A stretch of 64,000 bases of DNA, from assembly GCA_004017275.1 (NCBI GenBank), contig SAKE01000003.1, positions 328,309 to 392,308 of the forward strand. Reading direction: 5' to 3'. Under the pieces are notes generated by a model. That model ran no database searches. It saw only the letters and a list, made by a program, of their open reading frames with translations, and had not been told where the DNA came from. Shown here in pieces: positions 28,489 to 37,154 of this stretch. The position numbers and the translations under genes were made by a program. Every line of letters begins with the position of its first letter. The first letter of the stretch is position 1. The stretch comes from Mesorhizobium sp. Its GTDB lineage: Bacteria > Pseudomonadota > Alphaproteobacteria > Rhizobiales > Rhizobiaceae.

Positions 28489-28755
28489 TCAACGGACAGC
28501 TTCGGCAGAAACGGCGGCATCCTGAGCTATGCCCGAATTCTGCTTGATCATCAGAGCCAGAACCGCACCGACGAAAACCGCGGCGGCGGCGAACAATCCT
28601 GCCATGCGCAATCCGTCGACGACATCCGACGCGGTAGCGGCCTCGCCGCCCAAATCGACATTGGCCACGACAAGAGCGGCGGCGCCGGCCCAATATGAAC
28701 CGCCTGGTGACAAGGCAAGAGTGATCGCCACCAACCCGACCCCATAGATCAACAT
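28489..28755 (-). pseudogene. Remnant of a membrane transporter C-terminus
   Basis: An 88-codon frame encodes two or three hydrophobic helices (GVGLVAITLALSPGG; GLFAAAAVFVGAVLALMIK) separated by a polar loop, ending in a polar tail. This resembles the last two helices of a major-facilitator exporter. No upstream frame continues it, because the sequence above 28755 is the promoter of the next gene. A gene remnant is more likely than a functional small membrane protein. The rest of 28396-28842 shows nothing else. Confidence 0.4.
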
Positions 28756-28842
28756 GCCGCCGCGCTTGTTTCGGAATTGGCATTTTTGACAAAGACTGTG
28801 CTAAACTTGCCATCCACGAATACGCCACCGGGAGGCCTGCGA

Positions 28843-29814
28843 ATGACTGCAAAGTCCATCCACGTTGTGATCTGGTTGCCTTTCGATTTCTATGCGGCGG
28901 TTGTCTCGACGCTGGTCGAAATGTTTCAGCTGGTAAATGACGTCAGCGTTTCACAGGTTCTTTCCTACGAGTTCGTTTCCAGGGCATCGCCTGCGACTTC
29001 GGCGACCGGAATTTCCTTCCCCACGAAGCCGCTGCCGTCCCGAAAAATGGATGTGTTGATTCTCATCGCCATGCCGGGTGCCGAGATTCCCGAACTTCTG
29101 CGCTCGCTCGACGAGGAGAGTGAATACTCAAAACCGCTGATCGCACTCGCGCGACAACAGGAAGCGCTCATCGCGGCACATTGCGGCGCATGTTATCTGC
29201 TCGCCGATACGGGCCTGTTGGACGGCAAGCGGGCGACGATATCCTGGTGGCTGAAGTCCCACGTGAGCGGCCGATTTCCGCACGTTCAATGGGACTCATC
29301 GCGCATGCTTGTTCGCGACGGTCGCCTTTACACTTGCGGAGGCGGATTTTCGGGACTGGAACTCGCCAAAGCCCTGCTGGTCGATCTCGGCTTCTCGAAG
29401 GAGGAGCGGATCGTTCGAAAGCTTTTGGTTCTTCCGCCTTCGCGCAAATTTCAGAGCCCTTACGAGTTTCCTCTCGAAGACTTGCCCAAAGAGACCAATC
29501 CGCTGGAGAACAAACTGCGTGAGCTCTCGGAAAACAAGATACGGGAAATCGATTTGAGCTTTCTCGCGGCGGGCCTTGGCATGTCTGCGCGAACGCTGTC
29601 TCGCAGGATGGCCAGTGAACTGAAGACGACGCCGGGAAAATGGATCAAGGAAAAACGGTTTGAATTGGCAAGGTCGCTGCTCGAGGGAACCAAGCTGAGC
29701 ATTTCCGAAATCTGCTATCGGGTGGGCTATCAGGATGTCGCTTCGTTCAGTCGCACTTTTTCCAAAACGACCGGAATGGCGCCGGGCGAGTTTCGAAAGC
29801 AAATTCGACCATAG
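28843..29814 (+). CDS. GlxA-type AraC regulator with DJ-1/PfpI domain
   Basis: The 323-aa protein joins an N-terminal DJ-1/PfpI-like domain (residues about 5-170, VVIWLPFDFYAAVVSTLVEM; AHCGACYLLADTGLLDG) to two AraC helix-turn-helix motifs (DLSFLAAGLGMSARTLSRRM; ISEICYRVGYQDVASFSRTF). The cysteine in AHCGA sits at the DJ-1 nucleophile position. Start ATG 28843 has GGGAGG 7 bases upstream. The regulated genes are unknown. Confidence 0.9.
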   Translation: MTAKSIHVVIWLPFDFYAAVVSTLVEMFQLVNDVSVSQVLSYEFVSRASPATSATGISFPTKPLPSRKMDVLILIAMPGAEIPELLRSLDEESEYSKPLIALARQQEALIAAHCGACYLLADTGLLDGKRATISWWLKSHVSGRFPHVQWDSSRMLVRDGRLYTCGGGFSGLELAKALLVDLGFSKEERIVRKLLVLPPSRKFQSPYEFPLEDLPKETNPLENKLRELSENKIREIDLSFLAAGLGMSARTLSRRMASELKTTPGKWIKEKRFELARSLLEGTKLSISEICYRVGYQDVASFSRTFSKTTGMAPGEFRKQIRP

Positions 29815-29876
29815 GCATCCAACATGACCTTGCCGCGCAAGCCTGCGGTCCGCAAGAACATGTTCAAACAAGAGCT

Positions 29877-31700
29877 TTACGCACGCGCTGCATCGGTGAC
29901 GCGAAATTGCACCGTGCGGTTGCCGTTCCAGTAATTCCCTGACAGTGAACCGGCGACGTGAATTGTCTTGCCCCGGCTCTTGAACAGGAATTCGCCAAGT
30001 GCGGTATCGACGGCGCGAAAGGCGATCGCCTGGATGCGGCCGCCGCTCTCCGACTGTAAGTCGACGCGGATGTGGTTGGTGCCGACCGGCCTGGCGTCTG
30101 CCAGCCGATGACGTGGCAGCGCGAAAACGGGGGCTGGATGCCCGGCACCGAAAGGTCCAGCCTTTTCCAGCGCGTCGAGCAGGCTGAGTGTCGCTCCTTC
30201 AGCGGCGAGCGCACCGTCTATGGCCAGGCTTTCCTCGCCCTGCAGGCGGAACACGTCGGCTGCCGCCCGCTCTTCGAAAAACGCCCTGAGTTCGCCAAGC
30301 TTCTCCCGCTCCACGGTGATGCCAGCCGCCATGCCGTGGCCGCCGCCCTTGACGATCAGCCCGGCAACGGCGGCCTCGCGCACCAGCCTGCCGAGGTCGA
30401 AACCCGACACCGAACGGCCCGAGCCGGTCCCGGTGCCGTTGGCATTGAAGGCGATGGCGAAGGCCGGTCGCCGGGCATGATCCTTCAATCGCGAAGCGAG
30501 CAGACCGACAATGCCCGGATGCCAGCTGTTGCTGGCAGTGACGACGATGGCCGGGCCGTTGCCGCCGGCAAGCTCGGCGTCGGCCTCGACGCGCGCCGCC
30601 GCCAGCATCTCCTGCTCCATCAACTGCCGTTCCTGGTTGAGCCGGTCGAGCGTCTCGGCAATGGTGCGTGCCTCGACCGGGTCGTCGGTCGCAAGCAGCC
30701 GGCTGCCGAGTGCGGCATCGCCGATCCGTCCGCCGGCATTGATGCGCGGGCCGATCAGATAGGCCAGGTGGAAGGTGCCGATCGGTTCGCCAATGCGCGA
30801 CACTCGCGCCAGTGCCGCCAGCCCTTCGTTCTTCTGCTGGCGCGCCATCTGCAGCCCCTTGACGACGAAGGCGCGGTTGACGCCGGTGAGCGGCACCACG
30901 TCACAGACGGTGGCCAGTGCCACGATATCCAGCAGCGAAAGCAGGTCCGGCACCGGAGCGTCGGCAAGTCGGTTACGCAGAACCCTCGCCGTCTGCACAA
31001 GGGCGAGAAAGACCACGCCGGCGGCACAGAGATGGCCCTGCCCGGAAAGGTCGTCGTCGCGGTTGGGATTGACGACAGCGATTGCCGCCGGCAAGGCACC
31101 GCCAACCTGGTGGTGATCGAGCACCACGACATCGGCCCCGGCCTCATTGGCGGCATCGATGGAAACGGCGCTGTTGGTGCCGCAATCGACGGTGACGATC
31201 AGCGTCGCACCGCGCGAAACAAGTTCGCGCATGGCGTCGGGATTGGGGCCATAGCCTTCGAAAATGCGATCCGGGATATAGATTTCCGACGGCACCGAGA
31301 AATGCGTGAAGAACCGTTTCAGCAAGGCCGACGAGGCGGCGCCGTCGACATCATAGTCGCCGAAGATCGCCACCTTTTCCCTGGCCATCACCGCGGCGGC
31401 GATGCGGGCCGCCGCCCTGTCCATGTCCGTCAACGACGCCGGATCCGGCAGCAGGTCGCGGATCGTCGGGTCGAGAAATCGCTCGGTTTGCTCGGCGGTG
31501 ACGCCACGGCCGGCAAGCACGCGCGCGACGATGTCGGGCACGCCATGACCTTGCGCGATGGCGAGCGCGATCATGTCCTGCCGCTCGGTCAGCCGGTGTT
31601 CCCAGGAAACACCGGATACCGACTGCCTGACATCGAGGAAGAGGCGTTTTTCGCCTGTCATGCGGTTTGCCAACTCATTTGTGGCCGCAGGATAGTGCAT
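29877..31700 (-). CDS. recJ: Single-strand-specific exonuclease RecJ
   Basis: The 607-aa protein has the DHH phosphoesterase motifs: IFGDYDVDGAASSALLKRF, VTVDCGTNSAV, VVLDHHQVGG, and the DHHA1-type VKGGGHGMAAGITV. RecJ degrades single-stranded DNA 5' to 3' in recombination, mismatch and base-excision repair. The start may be ATG 31700 or the internal ATG at 31661; neither has a clear ribosome site. A degenerate copy of the dispersed palindrome touches the 5' end. Confidence 0.95.
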   Translation of the reverse strand: MHYPAATNELANRMTGEKRLFLDVRQSVSGVSWEHRLTERQDMIALAIAQGHGVPDIVARVLAGRGVTAEQTERFLDPTIRDLLPDPASLTDMDRAAARIAAAVMAREKVAIFGDYDVDGAASSALLKRFFTHFSVPSEIYIPDRIFEGYGPNPDAMRELVSRGATLIVTVDCGTNSAVSIDAANEAGADVVVLDHHQVGGALPAAIAVVNPNRDDDLSGQGHLCAAGVVFLALVQTARVLRNRLADAPVPDLLSLLDIVALATVCDVVPLTGVNRAFVVKGLQMARQQKNEGLAALARVSRIGEPIGTFHLAYLIGPRINAGGRIGDAALGSRLLATDDPVEARTIAETLDRLNQERQLMEQEMLAAARVEADAELAGGNGPAIVVTASNSWHPGIVGLLASRLKDHARRPAFAIAFNANGTGTGSGRSVSGFDLGRLVREAAVAGLIVKGGGHGMAAGITVEREKLGELRAFFEERAAADVFRLQGEESLAIDGALAAEGATLSLLDALEKAGPFGAGHPAPVFALPRHRLADARPVGTNHIRVDLQSESGGRIQAIAFRAVDTALGEFLFKSRGKTIHVAGSLSGNYWNGNRTVQFRVTDAARA

Positions 31701-31743
31701 GTCGCGCTAAAGTGTGCAGCGGTTTTGGGGCAACGATCTGCAT
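31696..31743. repeat. Dispersed palindromic repeat, degenerate copy 2
   Basis: It matches copy 1 in TGCATGTCG at the left, AGTGT and GCGGTTTTGGG in the middle, and ACGA-TGCAT at the right with substitutions. It overlaps the first codon of the recJ frame if recJ begins at 31700, which favours the internal recJ start. Confidence 0.7.
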
Positions 31744-31845
31744 AAGCAACAACTTAAAGCGTGGCGCGTTCAGCAAAAGGCAGGCGAAGCCAAGCGGTTC
31801 GTGCGCCGTCACGGGAGATTTCAAGAAAGCGATGCTTTCCGCTTT

Positions 31846-32055
31846 TCAGCCCTGACGCCGAAGCCATTCGTCGGCCGCGTCGCCCATTGTCTTTTCCGCA
31901 CCGTCCTTGAGCCAGGCCATGAACGGCCGGTCGAACCTGAACGCATCGCCACATTCCCGGATGAGAAAGCGGCGCACGTTCTGGGTGTTGCGATAAGACT
32001 CCGTGATGGCGGTGGCGCGCGAAATCGGATCCGCGTGCCAGTCGAACGGTTTCAT
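31846..32055 (-). CDS. DUF6434-like small protein
   Basis: The 69-aa product contains the compact pattern FDWHADPISRATAITESYRN, TQNVRRFLIRECGDAFRFDR and FMAWLKDGAEKTMGDAADEW, which I recognise as the DUF6434 type. ATG 32055 has AAGGA about 8 bases upstream. The longer open frame to 32310 runs into glpX and is rejected. The function is unknown. Confidence 0.75.
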   Translation of the reverse strand: MKPFDWHADPISRATAITESYRNTQNVRRFLIRECGDAFRFDRPFMAWLKDGAEKTMGDAADEWLRRQG

Positions 32056-32128
32056 CGTCAAATCCTTGCAGCCAACATCGGGTGCGCCCGAACGGCTAAC
32101 AATTGCAAGCTGGCTTCGCAAGCAAGCG

Positions 32129-33112
32129 TCAGAACTTATCCAGGTCCTGATGGCGTGCCTTGATCTCGCGCACCGTCCGCGACGATGAGCGCAACACGAT
32201 CGTGTGGGTGGTGATGTAATTGCGGCCGAATTTGACGCCGGCCAGCATGTTGCCGTCAGTGACGCCGGTCGCCGCGAACAGCACGTCGCCGCGCGCCATG
32301 TCTTCCGCATGGTAGATCCGCTTCGGATTGGAAATACCCATCTTTGCCGCGCGAGCGACCTTTTCCGGGGTGTCGAGGATCAGCCGGCCCTGCATCTGGC
32401 CGCCGGTACAACGTAGCGCGGCGGCGGCCAGCACGCCCTCGGGTGCGCCGCCGGTGCCTAGATAGATGTCGATGCCGGTTTCTTCCGGGTCCGTGGTGTG
32501 GATGACGCCGGCGACATCGCCGTCGCCGATCAGCCGGATCGCGGCGCCCGTGGCGCGCACGGCATCGATTAGCTTGGCATGACGTGGCCGGTCGAGAATG
32601 CAAGCGGTGATGTCCGACACGGCGACGTCCTTGGCGCGGGCGAGGCTCGCGATGTTGTCGGCCGGTGAGGCATCGATGTCGATGATGCCGTCGGCGTAGC
32701 CCGGGCCTATGGCGATCTTGTCCATGTAGACATCGGGCGCGAACAGCAGGCTGCCTTTCTCGGCGATGGCGATGACGGCGAGCGCATTGGGCAGGTTTTT
32801 GGCGCAGATCGTCGTGCCTTCGAGCGGATCGAGCGCGATATCGACAGCAGGGCCTTTGCCCGAACCGACCTCCTCGCCGATATAAAGCATAGGCGCTTCA
32901 TCGCGCTCGCCCTCGCCGATCACCACCGTGCCCTTGATGGCAAGCCGGTTGAGCTCCTGGCGCATGGCATCCACGGCGACCTGGTCGGCCGCCTTTTCGT
33001 CACCGCGCCCACGCAGCCTGGCGGCCGCGACCGCGGCCCGTTCGGTGACACGCACCAACTCTATGGTGAGTATCCGATCAAGACCGGCGACAATGTTCTG
33101 GGCCACATTCAT
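32129..33112 (-). CDS. glpX: Class II fructose-1,6-bisphosphatase
   Basis: The 327-aa lithium-sensitive phosphatase of the GlpX family acts in gluconeogenesis. Motifs visible include VIGEGERDEAPMLYIGEEVG, the metal site DIALDPLEGTTICAKN, LDRPRHAKLI, GDGDVAGVI and GTGGAPEGVLAAAAL. ATG 33112 follows GAGGA at a good distance; the annotated frame extends to 33202 without support. glpX lies 73 bases upstream of the DUF6434-like gene, so they may be co-transcribed. Confidence 0.95.
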   Translation of the reverse strand: MNVAQNIVAGLDRILTIELVRVTERAAVAAARLRGRGDEKAADQVAVDAMRQELNRLAIKGTVVIGEGERDEAPMLYIGEEVGSGKGPAVDIALDPLEGTTICAKNLPNALAVIAIAEKGSLLFAPDVYMDKIAIGPGYADGIIDIDASPADNIASLARAKDVAVSDITACILDRPRHAKLIDAVRATGAAIRLIGDGDVAGVIHTTDPEETGIDIYLGTGGAPEGVLAAAALRCTGGQMQGRLILDTPEKVARAAKMGISNPKRIYHAEDMARGDVLFAATGVTDGNMLAGVKFGRNYITTHTIVLRSSSRTVREIKARHQDLDKF

Positions 33113-33315
33113 CTGGCAATTTCCTCGTTCGTATGCCGCCTCCCGCCGGAGGCGCGCCTGTTTTGTCAAACGAGCATGACAACGGCAAGACCTGCCGAAC
33201 AATTTATCGAATATCCAGCAATATCAATCGATTAAACCGCATTTTTGAAATAGGGCCAGCCTGCTCGCAATGAACCGGGCCGGCCTTGAAAAGTGAAAAT
33301 TGGACCTCTTCGCAG

Positions 33316-33483
33316 TTAGAAAACCGCGAGATATCTGAGCAGCGAAATGATGCCGATGATGATGACGATGACTTGCACGATCTGTCTTGTCCGGCCGTCG
33401 AGCGGCAGGCGTTGAACCAGATAGAGGACGAGGATGATGACGAGGAATGTGATCAGGATGCTGATCAACGCGGATGAAGCCAT
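33316..33483 (-). CDS. Small membrane protein, Thivi_2564-like
   Basis: The 55-aa protein has two hydrophobic segments (ALISILITFLVIILVLYLV; IVQVIVIIIGIISLLRYL) joined by the short polar RLPLDGRTRQ. ATG 33483 has a near-perfect AGGAGGG ribosome site. The function is unknown; such proteins are common in alphaproteobacteria. Confidence 0.8.
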   Translation of the reverse strand: MASSALISILITFLVIILVLYLVQRLPLDGRTRQIVQVIVIIIGIISLLRYLAVF

Positions 33484-33555
33484 AGTGCCCTCCTGAAAAT
33501 CATGTGCTGAAACAGGGAACAATGAGCCTGAAAACCCGGCCCTATCGCGCCGCGG

Positions 33556-33912
33556 TCAATACCAGCGACGTGACGTATCGTTCGTCGACTGGCCAACAGC
33601 GAAGCCGGCCAGAAAGCCGAGCAGCCCGATCGCACCGACCACGGCTGTCGTCGTACCGGGATTTTCACGCGCGACTTCCGAAACAGCATGGGCCTGGCTG
33701 CGCAACTGCTGGGCGGTGCGCGATGCGCGGGTCGCGGCCGTGTCGTAGAACTCGGAAGCCTGCTCGCTTGCATCATCGAGCATCTCCGCGCCCCGCGCCG
33801 AAATGCTCTTGTTGATCTTGGTGATCTCCTTGCGCAGTTCGGCAATCTGCTTTTCCAGCGTCTTCTGGACATCGTCGATGTTTGGGGTATCGGATTTGTT
33901 GGTATCGGCCAT
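33556..33912 (-). CDS. YqjD/ElaB-like membrane-anchored protein
   Basis: The 118-aa protein is an amphipathic helical rod (residues about 12-85) followed by a single C-terminal membrane segment (AVVGAIGLLGFLAGFAVG). This is the layout of the DUF883/YqjD family, which anchors to the inner membrane and can bind ribosomes in E. coli. ATG 33912 has AGAGGG upstream. It is probably co-oriented with the small membrane gene. Confidence 0.78.
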   Translation of the reverse strand: MADTNKSDTPNIDDVQKTLEKQIAELRKEITKINKSISARGAEMLDDASEQASEFYDTAATRASRTAQQLRSQAHAVSEVARENPGTTTAVVGAIGLLGFLAGFAVGQSTNDTSRRWY

Positions 33913-34047
33913 GAAGCGGTTCCCTCTGGTTGCTGACCAAGAGAACGGCGGCGACACGAATTCGTTCCGGTCCGTAGCGGTTGCCTGCCGCCAGACCGGA
34001 CCTCAATGCCCGCGGAATTCTTGTCCCGCGCGGCTATCGGACAAAAG

Positions 34048-35361
34048 CTACCCTGCCCGCTCGATGCGGATGACCTGCGGCTTGTCGGTCAGATGGCCGT
34101 CCTTTGTGATGCCATCGACGGCCTTGCGCACGGCGGCCTCCGTCGTCTCGTGAGTGACGAGGATCACCGTCTTCTGTGCCGCCGCCTCGCCGTTGACTGC
34201 ATGCTGGACGATGGATTCCAGCGAAATGTCATTGTCGGCCATGCGCTTGGCAATAGCGGCAAACACGCCGATGCGATCATGCACGGTCAGCCGGATGAAG
34301 TAGCCGCCGGCATGGCTGCGCATCTGCGCCTTCTTGTAGGGTTTCAGCTCCTTCGCCGGCAGGCCGAAGACCGGACCGTGCTGGAAGCCAGGCCGGCTCT
34401 TGGCGATGTCGGCGATGTCGCCGATGACGGCCGATGCAGTGGCGTTGCCGCCCGCACCTGGGCCGGACAGCAACAGTTCGCCGAGAATGTCGGTCTCGAT
34501 CGCCACCGCGTTGGTGACGCCGTGCACCTGCGCGATGACCGAGGCGGTCGGCACCATGGTCGGGTGCACGCGCTGCTCGATGCCGCTCTCGGTGCGCTGG
34601 GCGACGCCAAGCAGCTTGATCCGGTAGCCGAGATCGCCGGCCGCGCGGATGTCGGCCTGGGTTATGTTGGAAATGCCTTCCATGTAGATGTCGTTGGCGG
34701 CAATCCTGGTACCGAAGGCAAGGCTGGTCAAGATCGACAGCTTGTGCGCGGTGTCATGGCCCTCGATGTCGAAGGTCGGATCGGCCTCGGCATAGCCCAG
34801 CCGCTGCGCGTCTTTCAGGCAGGCGTCGAACGAGATGCCCTCGGCTTCCATGCGGGTCAGGATATAGTTGCAGGTGCCGTTGAGGATGCCGAACACGCGG
34901 GTGACCGAATTGCCGGCCATCGCCTCGCGCATCGTCTTGATGACGGGAATGCCGCCCGCCACCGCCGCCTCGTAGTTGAGCAGCACGCCTTTCTTCTCGG
35001 CGATCTCGGCCAGCGCCACGCCGTGCTTGGCCAGCAGCGCCTTGTTGGCGGTGACGACGTGACGGCCGGTTTCGAGTGCCGCCTTCACCGATGCGCGGGC
35101 CGGACCCTCGTCGCCGCCGATCAGTTCGACGAACATGTCGATTTCGGCGGTCTGGGCCATCTTGACCGGATCGTCGAACCATTTTGCCGAACTGACATCG
35201 ACGCCGCGGTCACGCTTCTGGTCGCGCGCCGAGACGGCGGTGACGATGATGTCGCGCCCGCACTGCCGGGTCAGTTCCGCCGCCTTGTCGCGTAGCACGC
35301 GCGCCACCGACGCGCCGACCGTGCCGAGACCGGCAATTCCAACACGCAATGCTTCAGCCAT
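34048..35361 (-). CDS. hom: Homoserine dehydrogenase
   Basis: The 437-aa enzyme reduces aspartate semialdehyde to homoserine for threonine, methionine and isoleucine synthesis. It has the Rossmann start VGIAGLGTVGASVARVL, the catalytic region YEAAVAGGIPVIKTMREAMAGN and GILNGTCNYILTRM, and a C-terminal ACT domain (YFIRLTVHDRIGVFAAIA) for feedback control. It lies 46 bases after the aminotransferase gene. Confidence 0.96.
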   Translation of the reverse strand: MAEALRVGIAGLGTVGASVARVLRDKAAELTRQCGRDIIVTAVSARDQKRDRGVDVSSAKWFDDPVKMAQTAEIDMFVELIGGDEGPARASVKAALETGRHVVTANKALLAKHGVALAEIAEKKGVLLNYEAAVAGGIPVIKTMREAMAGNSVTRVFGILNGTCNYILTRMEAEGISFDACLKDAQRLGYAEADPTFDIEGHDTAHKLSILTSLAFGTRIAANDIYMEGISNITQADIRAAGDLGYRIKLLGVAQRTESGIEQRVHPTMVPTASVIAQVHGVTNAVAIETDILGELLLSGPGAGGNATASAVIGDIADIAKSRPGFQHGPVFGLPAKELKPYKKAQMRSHAGGYFIRLTVHDRIGVFAAIAKRMADNDISLESIVQHAVNGEAAAQKTVILVTHETTEAAVRKAVDGITKDGHLTDKPQVIRIERAG

Positions 35362-35407
35362 GTCCGGCGACGTCCCTCAAGTCAGATCGAAATTGTCTGC
35401 GGCAAGC

Positions 35408-36625
35408 TTACCGGTGAGCGGAAAGCGGCACGACATTGTTGGGCTGCTTGGCGCTGGTCGCCAGGAAGCGCTTGATGTTGCGCGCCGCCTGCCGGATCCG
35501 GTGCTCGTTCTCGACCAGAGCGACGCGCACGAACTCGTCGCCATGCTCACCGAAGCCGACGCCAGGCGCCACCGCCACGTCGGCATGTTCGATGAGCAGC
35601 TTGGAGAATTCGAGCGAGCCGAGATGCCTAAACGGCTCCGGGATCGGCGCCCAGGCAAACATCGATGCCGCCGGTGCCGGAATGGTCCAGCCGGCGCGGC
35701 CGAAGGCATCGACCATCACGTCGCGGCGCTTGTGATAGATGTCGCGCACTTCGGCGATGTCGGCGCCGTCGCCATTGAGCGCGTGTGCCGCCGCCACCTG
35801 GATCGGCGTGAAGGCGCCGTAGTCGAGATAGGATTTTACCCTGGTCAGCGCCGAGATCAGCCGTTCGTTGCCGACGGCAAAGCCCATGCGCCAGCCCGGC
35901 ATGGAGAAGGTCTTCGACATCGAGGTGAATTCGACGCAGACGTCGATCGCGCCCGGCACCTGCAGCACGGACGGCGGCGGATTGCCGTCGAAATAGATCT
36001 CCGAATAGGCAAGGTCGGACAGGATGATGATGTCGTTCTTCTTCGCGAACGCCACCACATCCTTGTAGAAATCGAGCGAGGCGACCAGCGCCGTCGGGTT
36101 CGACGGATAGTTGAGGATCAGCGCCAGCGGCTTAGGGATCGAATGCTTGACGCCGCGTTCGAGCGCCGGGATGAAACCGTCGTCCGGCTCTACCTGCAGC
36201 GAGCGGATGACGCCGCCCGACATGATGAAACCAAAAGCGTGGATCGGATAGGTCGGATTGGGGCACAGGATCACGTCGCCGGGCGCGGTGATTGCCTGCG
36301 CCATATTGGCGAAACCTTCCTTCGAGCCAAGCGTGGCCACCACTTGCGTATCGGGGTTGAGCTTCACGCCGAAACGCCTGCTATAGTAGGCGGCCTGGGC
36401 ACGGCGCAGGCCCGGAATGCCGCGCGACGAGGAATAGCGATGCGTGCGCGGGTCGCGCACGACCTCGCACAGTTTGTCGACGATGGCCTTGGGTGTCGGC
36501 AGGTCCGGATTGCCCATGCCGAGGTCGATGATGTCGGCGCCGCGCGAACGCGCGCTGGCCTTGAGCCGGTTGACCTGCTCGAAGACGTAAGGCGGAAGCC
36601 GGCGAACCTTGTGAAATTCTTCCAT
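35408..36625 (-). CDS. alaC: PLP aminotransferase, AlaC-like
   Basis: The 405-aa fold-type I aminotransferase has DIIDLGMGNPDLPTP, a lysine in SMSKTFSMPGWRMGFAVGN that binds PLP, and NYPSNPTALVA. It matches the alanine/glutamate-pyruvate group (AlaC) commonly found next to hom in rhizobia; LL-diaminopimelate activity is an alternative name in annotation. ATG 36625 is the start. alaC and hom form an operon. Confidence 0.85.
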   Translation of the reverse strand: MEEFHKVRRLPPYVFEQVNRLKASARSRGADIIDLGMGNPDLPTPKAIVDKLCEVVRDPRTHRYSSSRGIPGLRRAQAAYYSRRFGVKLNPDTQVVATLGSKEGFANMAQAITAPGDVILCPNPTYPIHAFGFIMSGGVIRSLQVEPDDGFIPALERGVKHSIPKPLALILNYPSNPTALVASLDFYKDVVAFAKKNDIIILSDLAYSEIYFDGNPPPSVLQVPGAIDVCVEFTSMSKTFSMPGWRMGFAVGNERLISALTRVKSYLDYGAFTPIQVAAAHALNGDGADIAEVRDIYHKRRDVMVDAFGRAGWTIPAPAASMFAWAPIPEPFRHLGSLEFSKLLIEHADVAVAPGVGFGEHGDEFVRVALVENEHRIRQAARNIKRFLATSAKQPNNVVPLSAHR

Positions 36626-36669
36626 GGCAGTTCCAGACAGCAAGGAGGTGTTGGGCGCGCCCTATATAC

Positions 36670-37056
36670 TTATTTGCAGGTAGGGTCGAGGGCGGGGTCG
36701 CATTTGGCTTCGATCTGCTTCAGCGTTTCGTCGCCATGCTTTTTGGCGAGATCCGTCAGCGCCGCCTGATTGGCGACCTCCGGACCACTGCCTTTTGCCG
36801 CCTGAGACGTCTCGTCCGCCTTCAATTGCGCGAGCTTGGCGTTCTTCTCGGCTTCGGTGAACTGCGCCGCCGCCACTTGCGGCTTGATGTTCAGGTTCGG
36901 AAAGGTGCCGGTATCCTTCGGACCCGTGCCCGCCGCGACGGGCGTCGGGCCGTTGGTGCTCGAGCACCCGGCAATCGCCATGAGGACGACTGCCGCGCCG
37001 ATGCGGCAAAAACGTCCGGCGCCGAAAAAAACAGTCTCGCCAATATTAATCGTCAT
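36670..37056 (-). CDS. Lipoprotein of unknown function
   Basis: The 128-aa product has a lipobox (VVLMAIAGC). The mature part carries alternating Lys/Ala/Glu helices and a cysteine pair near the C-terminus ([11 protein letters not shown]). ATG 37056 has a clean AAGGA. It lies upstream of alaC and divergent from phaC. No function is recognised. Confidence 0.72.
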   Translation of the reverse strand: MTINIGETVFFGAGRFCRIGAAVVLMAIAGCSSTNGPTPVAAGTGPKDTGTFPNLNIKPQVAAAQFTEAEKNAKLAQLKADETSQAAKGSGPEVANQAALTDLAKKHGDETLKQIEAKCDPALDPTCK

Positions 37057-37154
37057 ATTGTTTCCTTGGCAGCCGGGGTAGAGCGAGATTGGACCCGGTC
37101 GGATGTCCCATGTTAATATGTCAAGAAAAGGCCTCGGGAGGAACCCCGCCAACC

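Noticed and set aside
30072..31745. 557-codon plus-strand ORF opposite recJ
   Set aside because: Shadow frame; RecJ motifs on the minus strand are complete.
31846..32310. Longer frame for the DUF6434-like protein
   Set aside because: The extra N-terminus lies inside glpX and the internal ATG has a good ribosome site.
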